A DNA stretch of 64,000 nt. It comes from Erigeron canadensis (taxonomy: Eukaryota > Streptophyta > Magnoliopsida > Asterales > Asteraceae). The DNA lies in the NCBI RefSeq assembly GCF_010389155.1, contig NC_057762.1:29262055-29326054 (forward strand), given 5' to 3'. The notes under the pieces are model-generated. The model was not told the DNA's origin. It searched no databases and was given only the letters and a program-made list of their open reading frames with translations. The translations under genes and the position numbers were made by a program. Shown piece by piece: positions 57,886-64,000 of this stretch (the first letter of the stretch is position 1; each line of letters begins with the position of its first letter).

Positions 57886-58627
57886 TATTTAGTAATTATG
57901 TGCCGTGAACAATAGTTTTGGTGGTTGTTGATGGACTAAGAAAAATCGTGGTCCCGGCCTAAAGTTGAATTTTAAACACGAGCCTTTTAAAGTTGACAAT
58001 TTTCATCACAATTAGTAAGTAGGTTGGACTCAAACAAGAAATTATACAGTAAATGAGCATGCCTGATAGTTGTCACATTCAGTATATTAAAATGATCAAA
58101 ATTTAGAAATAAAATATATCAAATTATAATCAACAAGATTAAGACTTGATACATTTTATGATAAATATAAGAGTCGACAATGATTCCTATCAAACTGATT
58201 GAGTAGTTTTGGATTTACTTAGAAGTTATGAGGTTGGATCCCTGGCAAGGACATGATCTTTGCTTTACTTCGGTAGTTATGGAAACCTTTTTTGGGTTTC
58301 CCTCGGACCTTTATTCAAACCTGATTAAGGCAATTGAATTTTGAACTCTTACTCTTGGATAGTAAATGACACTTTCTATTCAACAGATGTTGTTCAAGAA
58401 AAAAAATTATGTAAATATATTGATCAGTCATTACATTACTTATAATTAACACCAATGAAGATCAAGTTTATATTTATTTTACAGCAACATATATAGCTTA
58501 CAAATTAAGGAGAAAAAAAAAGAACAAGTATCAAAAAGTTCTATAGCTAATTGATTCATTTATGAGATCATTGCAAGTCATTTAATTTGGTATCTTGTAT
58601 CAAACAGTTGATTTTTGTACCAACAAC
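57886..58627. other. Spacer 3' of the second carboxylesterase
   Basis: Around 58190-58330 a GC-slightly-richer block (GGTTGGATCCCTGGCAAGG, CTTCGGTAGTTATGGAAACC) resembles the head region of a decayed SINE or repeat, otherwise AT-rich. The 3'-untranslated sequence of the esterase lies next to 58628. Confidence 0.4.
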
Positions 58628-59596
58628 TTAAATGCTAGACATGAAACTTGAAATCTCATCTAGCAATTCTTTGGCTTTAGCTTTGTCAAAATATTCAACT
58701 CCATGTTCCCCTTCTCCATAGAAACACTTTGTCTTAATACCCTTCAATTCCATAGTCTTTGCAAACCCAATTTGACGATCACTCATCAAATCACCATATC
58801 GAATTGGCATCATCACCCCCCAACCCACTTCCTTGATTCGATCCAGCCCGTTACCCAAAATCAGGTTGCTATACTCATGGTCACGATTTGCACCAACAGG
58901 CAAACAAAAATCCCAAAACAAATCGCTTGTTGATAAATTCAAAGTCTTGGCGCTAGCCAATCGAATTTCTGAATCCGTCCGCTCCATCCCTCCTATAAAC
59001 AAATGGTGTAAAATCAACCCTTTAATTTTCAAGGGCTCAAGATCATCTACTTGTATGGATGCACGTAATCCTGCGTGATAAGCAAGGTTTGCACCTGCAC
59101 TGGTGCCCATTATGTAACAATTTAACAAATCAGCAAATTTAGTTAACCATGGATCTTGGGTTGACTTAACCCAATGCAATACCTCAACACCGTCTTCATA
59201 AGCAGCTGGAAGACGGTGTTCAGGTGCCGGTCTGAAATCGACTGACACCACCACAACAGACAATTGTGCTGCTAGTTGATCACAAAAGTCGTGCACGAAT
59301 TTTGTACATGAACTTCCTACAACAAAGCCCCCACCATGATAGTAAAAAAACACAGGGAGCTTTTTGACTTGACATTTGGGGCTCGTTATTATATCGTTCC
59401 GGATATGAATTCGAGCCCCGGTTTTGTTGATAGCGTTGATGGTTACATCTTTGCTGAGCACAGGGATGTCCGAATGTTGATTGGGTGTGGCTGGACAGGT
59501 TGGGAAGATGATTGGACGAGTGTATGTACCATCAGGATTGACTATAACATAAGGTACTGCTGAATCCTCATTGGCCACTAATTGATTATTGGACAT
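58628..59596 (-). CDS. Class-I carboxylesterase paralogue (CXE), 322 aa
   Basis: Intronless paralogue of the gene at 53176. It shares all family elements: HGGGF at 87-91, GTSAGAN with Ser166, DLMSDRQ with Asp269, and GEHGVEYF with His298, so the hydrolase triad is complete. One signature change is VDFRPAPEHRLP where the neighbour has VDYRLAPEHRLP. Differences cluster in residues 66-76, around 94-100 (GSSCTK against MSPSTK), 180-186 and 245-265, regions that in this family line the acyl pocket or lid, so substrate preferences may have diverged. A TATA box (TATATAG) lies at 59672-59678. The two genes share orientation, and about 4.5 kb of mostly mobile DNA separates them, the mark of a tandem duplication. 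Probably cytosolic; substrate unknown. Confidence 0.93.
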   Translation of the reverse strand: MSNNQLVANEDSAVPYVIVNPDGTYTRPIIFPTCPATPNQHSDIPVLSKDVTINAINKTGARIHIRNDIITSPKCQVKKLPVFFYYHGGGFVVGSSCTKFVHDFCDQLAAQLSVVVVSVDFRPAPEHRLPAAYEDGVEVLHWVKSTQDPWLTKFADLLNCYIMGTSAGANLAYHAGLRASIQVDDLEPLKIKGLILHHLFIGGMERTDSEIRLASAKTLNLSTSDLFWDFCLPVGANRDHEYSNLILGNGLDRIKEVGWGVMMPIRYGDLMSDRQIGFAKTMELKGIKTKCFYGEGEHGVEYFDKAKAKELLDEISSFMSSI

Positions 59597-59802
59597 GGTT
59601 GAAATGAATGTGTGGATAAGTAGTGTATTACTCGTATTTGTTTATGATTGATTTATGATCTAGAGCTTCACTATATAGATGCAAGATTTGAATTTTGTAT
59701 TTACTTATTTTAAACGCTTTCAATTTAATATTTACTTGCTTTAAACGCTTTCATAAATGTTTTTTTTGGACTTTGATTTGTTCTTTTTATATATTTACTA
59801 TA

Positions 59803-60255
59803 CTAGAGCGGATCAAGCATAACGCATTGGTGGTGGTGACGACGGTGACTGTGGAGTCATGGCGACGGGTGACGGCATACTGTGTAGGTTATAGATGTAA
59901 TGTAAAAGGTATGGTGTACATCAATAAAGGAATGAAAAGATACAACATAAAGACATGGTAAAAGTAGACACTTCCGCCAATGAAGGTCAGTCCAACTGAT
60001 CAGAGGCACTCCCGGTTTTACTCATGGTCTTGAGTTCGATCCTTATAGATGGCAAAACCCTGTGGTTTTTCCCTCTGAATACTTGTAACGACTCATGGTC
60101 AACATCTCGTTGTATAGGGTACGTGCAAGGCTTCACCATTATACGTTGAGATTTCCTTGTTGTCGTATACCGACTGAATATTCAGGAAAAAAAAATCGAC
60201 ACTTCAAATCATCATTTGACAAAGGGGGTTGGTTTGCTTTAATTATAAGTATAGA
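59803..60255 (-). mobile_element. Helitron with a nested SINE
   Basis: On the minus strand it starts A|TCTATACTTATAATTAAAG and ends AATGCGTTATGCTTGATCCG then CTCTAG before a T (ctag at 59803-59806). The hairpin is degenerate. A SINE with its own 8-bp duplication is inserted at 59975-60197, so the Helitron is the older element. Confidence 0.6.
59975..60197 (+). mobile_element. SINE with 8-bp target duplication
   Basis: The tRNA-like head TCCAACTGATCAGAGGCAC (A-box region) and GGTCTTGAGTTCGATCC (B-box) are followed by a body and a terminal A9 run. Flanks are GACACTTC at 59967-59974 and 60198-60205. Confidence 0.8.
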
Positions 60256-60269
60256 TTAATCTAACCCGT

Positions 60270-60310
<41 letters not shown>
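60270..60310. repeat. (AT)n microsatellite
   Basis: An uninterrupted AT run between the Helitron at 59803 and the SINE at 60311. Confidence 0.95.
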
Positions 60311-60315
<5 letters not shown>

Positions 60316-60485
60316 CGACATTCTAATCTACTCATACTCTTAAATTACACGCATGTCTGGATTGAAACTCAGGACTCTCAAAAAACCCCTATTAATCCAC
60401 CCCACAAATGTGGAAAGTGAGACTCGAACCCAAGTGGTTCCCCCAAGCCTTAACAATAAGCCATCAACCCCATTGACCCGTACAA
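60311..60485 (-). mobile_element. SINE-like element, minus orientation
   Basis: On the minus strand: GGGTCAATGGGGTTGATGG (A-box-like) with CACTTGGGTTCGAGTCTCAC (B-box-like), then GTGGGGTGGATTAATAGGGG. This organisation fits a tRNA-derived SINE; the tail runs into the AT-rich sequence at 60310. Confidence 0.5.
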
Positions 60486-62240
60486 TATATATTAATTTTC
60501 AAAATACTTGTAAATTTCAGTTAAGAAACCTCTTAGGCAAGTGATTCTACCAATAAGTGACTCCATCAATATATGATCTAATATACAGGTATAAGAATTG
60601 TACTTGTTATTTTGAACGAGCATGGTACCCCATTAAATATATGAGATTATAGATATTTAAATATAAGAATAAATGGGTAAAGTAAAAATATATATATATC
60701 ATTGACTTAATTTATTTGTAAAATTAGATTAAATTCACACGTTGTATAAGATTGACCGAAAACATAAATAAAAATACAATAGTTGATAGTTACATTATTA
60801 TTCATAATTTATGATATAAAAAACTGTTAGATTAGGGCTGATGCAAACAATAAAATTATACTTAATAAATATATGATACTCGTCAAATATGTTAAAACAT
60901 GATTAAATAAACATAAATATTTATAAATTATAATATCTTTTTTATGATATATATTTTTCACATATAATATAATAAATATTTTTCAAAAAAATAAACATAA
61001 TATAATAAACAATCTCATTTGAAAAAAGCTAATTATCATTGAATTAATAAAAAAAAAAATTAGTATAATGTATATAAACATCTTTATACTCATATAGAAA
61101 ATAGAAAAATAAATATTAATGATTAGGATTATTATGGATGATTAATATCATACATGGACAACACAAATATAACAATTTAAATGGAAAAATGACACCTCAT
61201 TAAAAATTCAATATGACAAAAACTAAAAATGTCACACGGGAAAAAACATATCCACTCTTAGTTATACAGAGAGATGTTTTTTAATTTTTTATTAAAAAAT
61301 ATTTTAGCATTTACATGAAACTATAAATATCAATGGTTTAGATATCGATAAATATCGGACAGGATTACCGGTACCGGAAGGTACTCTGGTATTTTAAGCC
61401 TGATATTTTTTGGCATTTTGACTATTCAATACCGGCCGATATATCCGGTATTCCCGGTATTACCGTTCATGTATTTCCAGTATTATCATTTTCTTTTTTA
61501 AAAAAAAAACTATTTTATGACATTTTAATGTTATTTTTTGTTATTTGTGAACTTTAAACTTAAATTTCGTTATAAAATACCTATTGTGTATTATTTTTGA
61601 CTGAATTATAATTGTGTTTTGACTATTTTTGTTAAGTTGTAAAAAGTTTTGTAGAATTTTTATAAAATAAATTAAAATAGTCATACCGGACAGTATTTTT
61701 GGTAATACCAATAATACCGAGAAATTTTTTTCACACCGATATGAATAAAATATCAGATTTTAAAACATAGTGTCAATTTCTTAAATGATTTTTTAACTTG
61801 TACAATATCAATAACATATAGCGATATATAAATGCGTTGACGACTTCTTTTGTTAAGGTTTTTCTTTGAAAGAAATATAATTTATAAGTTTTTTTTAAAA
61901 ACGTTGAAGTTATTAGTATTTTTTTGTGAATCTTTATTGATAAAAAAAATAATGGAGAGAACCCTAGCCGAACTTGATAACGCTAGTCTATGATCAAAGT
62001 GGAAGCATCAAGGTGGGTCGAAGACTTGTTATTGAATGGGGGCATAACTCTGGTAACATTGGTCAAGCAATGTGGGAAACAGTTTCGGCTCCAGGCGTGG
62101 TGGCGGGGGGGATGCCTGCCTGCGACTTGATGCCAAACATCTTGTGTTGGCTTTATGACTTATAATACGGTTAATACGTTCTTGCAAGTGCAATGAAACC
62201 CGACCGTTGCGTAATTGGCATGTGGTCATGCTGGCTTAAC
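60486..62240. other. Long AT-rich stretch without a recognisable gene
   Basis: At 61350-61490 and 61685-61740 ACCGG/CCGGTA words (GGACAGGATTACCGGTACCG; GCCGATATATCCGGTATTCC; CGGACAGTATTTTTGGTAAT) are scattered in both orientations, as in subterminal regions of DNA transposons, but no ends could be paired. The short frames at 61974-62229 are not recognised. Confidence 0.4.
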
Positions 62241-62247
62241 CTTTATT

Positions 62248-62410
62248 CAGTGGCAGATCTTGAAGAAAGTCAAGGAATGGGCCAAAAGTCACGGGAACCA
62301 AATATAATAAGAAAAAAAATATTTTTTAAACGAAATACAGATAAACTTGCACCATGGAGCGAAAAATATGGAGGGAGTCGGCCCCCCCCACGAGTTTTGA
62401 TCCGCCCATG
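62248..62410. mobile_element. Small hAT-like MITE (candidate)
   Basis: The left end CAGTGGCAGATCTTGA mirrors the right end TTTTGATCCGCCCATG. CTTTATT flanks it at 62241-62247 and 62411-62417 (an eighth base differs). The interior GGGCC...GGCCCCCCCCAC is not coding. Confidence 0.5.
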
Positions 62411-62945
62411 CTTTATTAATACTATAAAGAGTAAAGTAATATTGCCTCTTCGTCATTCCTCGGAAGCCCTCGGGCCTCATATTACCACAGTACATTAAGT
62501 AATGATATGGATGAGTTTTTTTTTTAAAGTTGATTTAATATACATGGGATTTAATTTTCACTCTCACCTTACTCCCAAGTTGTCTTATGACTCAGGTTCC
62601 TCCATCGCGTCAAACAGCTTCACTTCTTAAGTGTTCTCATTGTATTCTTATTTTAAGACTATTTTTATTTGATTGTCCCCTATATATATTTGATTTGCTA
62701 TAAATATATTTGCCTTATGAAAATCTCATAATAGAAAAAATAAAACTAACTAAATATTTGAAGTTTTTTTAAGAAGTATAATGGTTGTCGATCCAGATAA
62801 AAAGAACATACCCGAACAAAGTATTAAATTACAACTTCTTACTAATATATAGACAAATACTTAAATTATAGAATGCCGAATTTCAAGAATATCCGAACAA
62901 AAATTGTATAAGTAATCCATGTGTTAACACGGGATATAGCTCTAG
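62411..62945 (+). mobile_element. Sequence ending in a Helitron 3' terminus
   Basis: Near 62918-62932 the palindrome GTG-TTAA-CAC is followed by GGGATATAGCTCTAG and then T (62946), a Helitron-type 3' end. The 5' start is not located. No gene is seen. Confidence 0.45.
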
Positions 62946-64000
62946 TATATATTAAAGGGCATAACTATTAATAGTGCAATGCACTTTAATCTCCCACCAC
63001 ATGTCACCAATCAATGCCCACTGTTTGATCAAATAATCGCACTATGGCTCAACCGGAGGTATGAGTGAGGTTGTTGGTGTTTATCGGCGATTCCCTTACG
63101 GTCCGAGAGACCGCTTTACGCCTATGATTTGTTGATCCTAAGCCGTTCGTGTTCGATTTAGGGTTTGGGGGTTTTATTTAGGGTTCTACTAGGAGGTCAA
63201 ATGGATTGTGAGGGTTTTGTATATCGAATGTGTATGATTCGTATGATGTGTATGAATGCTTTGCCGTGAGGCTTCTTCCTCTATTTATATAGAGGGTAGA
63301 TGACTTGGAGAGGAGAGTAAGAGAATTAGGGTAAATCTCTTCCTCTTTTGTGAATATCTTGTTTTCTTCTTGAAGAAATTCATGGTAATCTTGTTACCTA
63401 ATCGTGTCCGAGTAAATCGGAGCTTTGATATATGTTTAATGGGATAATTATAGGGAAGATCTTAATCCGATCTTTCTTGTATATTTTCTCGGAGCTGGGT
63501 AATCGCTACCTTTGGAGCTCCGAGGTAATTATGTTGGACGGAGGTTCAGCTCCGTTATGGACATATATACTTATTACTTGTACGAAGGTGTCTTCGTATT
63601 CTGCTTCGGGTATGGAGCTAGAGAGCTCCGTATGGGTATATCATCAAGCCCCCAAGTCTGATGGGAGATTTTATCTGTAAAATATCGCATTAGACTTCAA
63701 AAAGAAAATTAATGTTACGATCATACCTTCGAAGCTTCGTTGAGGACCCCTGAATCTGTCGATGCTATAGTTTTGTTCCTTTCGAGCTTTATATCGAAGG
63801 GGGACATTGTCATTATACCCTGCCGCGTATCTGTCCCTTCGATGGATTAATACAAACGTCCATATCCCAATGGGAGACTTAATCGACGGTTAGGGTTATT
63901 TGTATGCCATTTTTTCAAACCATCAGTCTTATCCCCTATTTATTCTTTTGACGTCTTCTGAGGACCCTCAATTTCCACTATTCCCTTTCTCGTTTCACAC
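62946..64000. other. Moderately complex non-coding DNA, possibly LTR or dead element
   Basis: Less AT-rich than the neighbourhood, with repeated GGAGCTCCG/GGAGCTCCGAGG and GAAGGTGTCTTCG words and CATCAAGCCCCCAAGTCTG at about 63641-63659. This composition suggests LTR-type sequence entering from the right, but no TG/CA ends, primer site or protein domain are visible. The 82-codon frame at 63432 is not recognised. Confidence 0.35.

Overview
The window looks like nuclear DNA of a flowering plant: very AT-rich, with multi-exon genes split by GT-AG introns, plant-type gene families (BAG chaperone regulator, BIG BROTHER-like RING ligase, SEUSS-LIKE co-regulator, class-I carboxylesterases) and dense plant transposons. 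A eudicot, perhaps Asteraceae, is my guess; that is inference, not shown by the sequence.

Four protein genes look functional, all on the minus strand: a BAG-domain gene (22487-24311, 4 exons), a BIG BROTHER-like RING-H2 E3 ligase (34647-36580, 7 coding exons plus a probable leader intron), and two intronless carboxylesterase paralogues (53176-54141 and 58628-59596). One large pseudogene, a SEUSS-LIKE (LIM-domain-binding co-regulator) copy on the plus strand (about 30919-34168), keeps its splice sites but has stops and frameshifts. A fifth intact ORF (5930-6391, 153 aa, unknown) sits inside a Harbinger-type transposon.

The rest is an accessory landscape of nested mobile DNA in which many boundaries can be read to the base. 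PIF/Harbinger elements with TAA/TTA duplications lie at 5599-6689, 15800-17662 and 47544-49413, with Tourist-type MITEs at 2461-2755 and 28175-28465. Mutator-like inverted-repeat elements with 9-bp duplications lie at 7637-8581, 10118-11118 and 50332-50746. hAT-type MITEs lie at 3710-4252 and 62248-62410. At least a dozen Helitron termini are present, including one about 1.56 kb element carrying a broken RPA-like gene (25317-26878). There are seven tRNA-derived SINE copies, a LINE fragment, and LTR-type sequence around 39.6-43.6 kb.

Region by region: 0-5 kb holds Helitron ends and MITEs; 5.4-7.4 kb is a LINE broken by a Harbinger element, then a SINE abutting a Helitron; 7.6-20.5 kb has MULE foldbacks, a Harbinger transposase relic and a repeated anonymous module; 22-27 kb has BAG and the RPA Helitron; 27.8-30.3 kb is MITE/Helitron/SINE; 30.9-37.7 kb has the SLK pseudogene facing the RING ligase; 38-50 kb has LTR and minisatellite sequence, an RPA-like first exon and the second Harbinger relic; 50-60.5 kb has the carboxylesterases separated by Helitrons; 60.5-64 kb is mostly unrecognised AT-rich DNA. 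The four genes are unlikely to form a functional pathway. The most interesting structure is the transposon ecology, especially two sister Harbinger elements that each keep a different half of the family's two-gene set, and several Helitron-like elements whose 3' ends read CTCG rather than CTAG.
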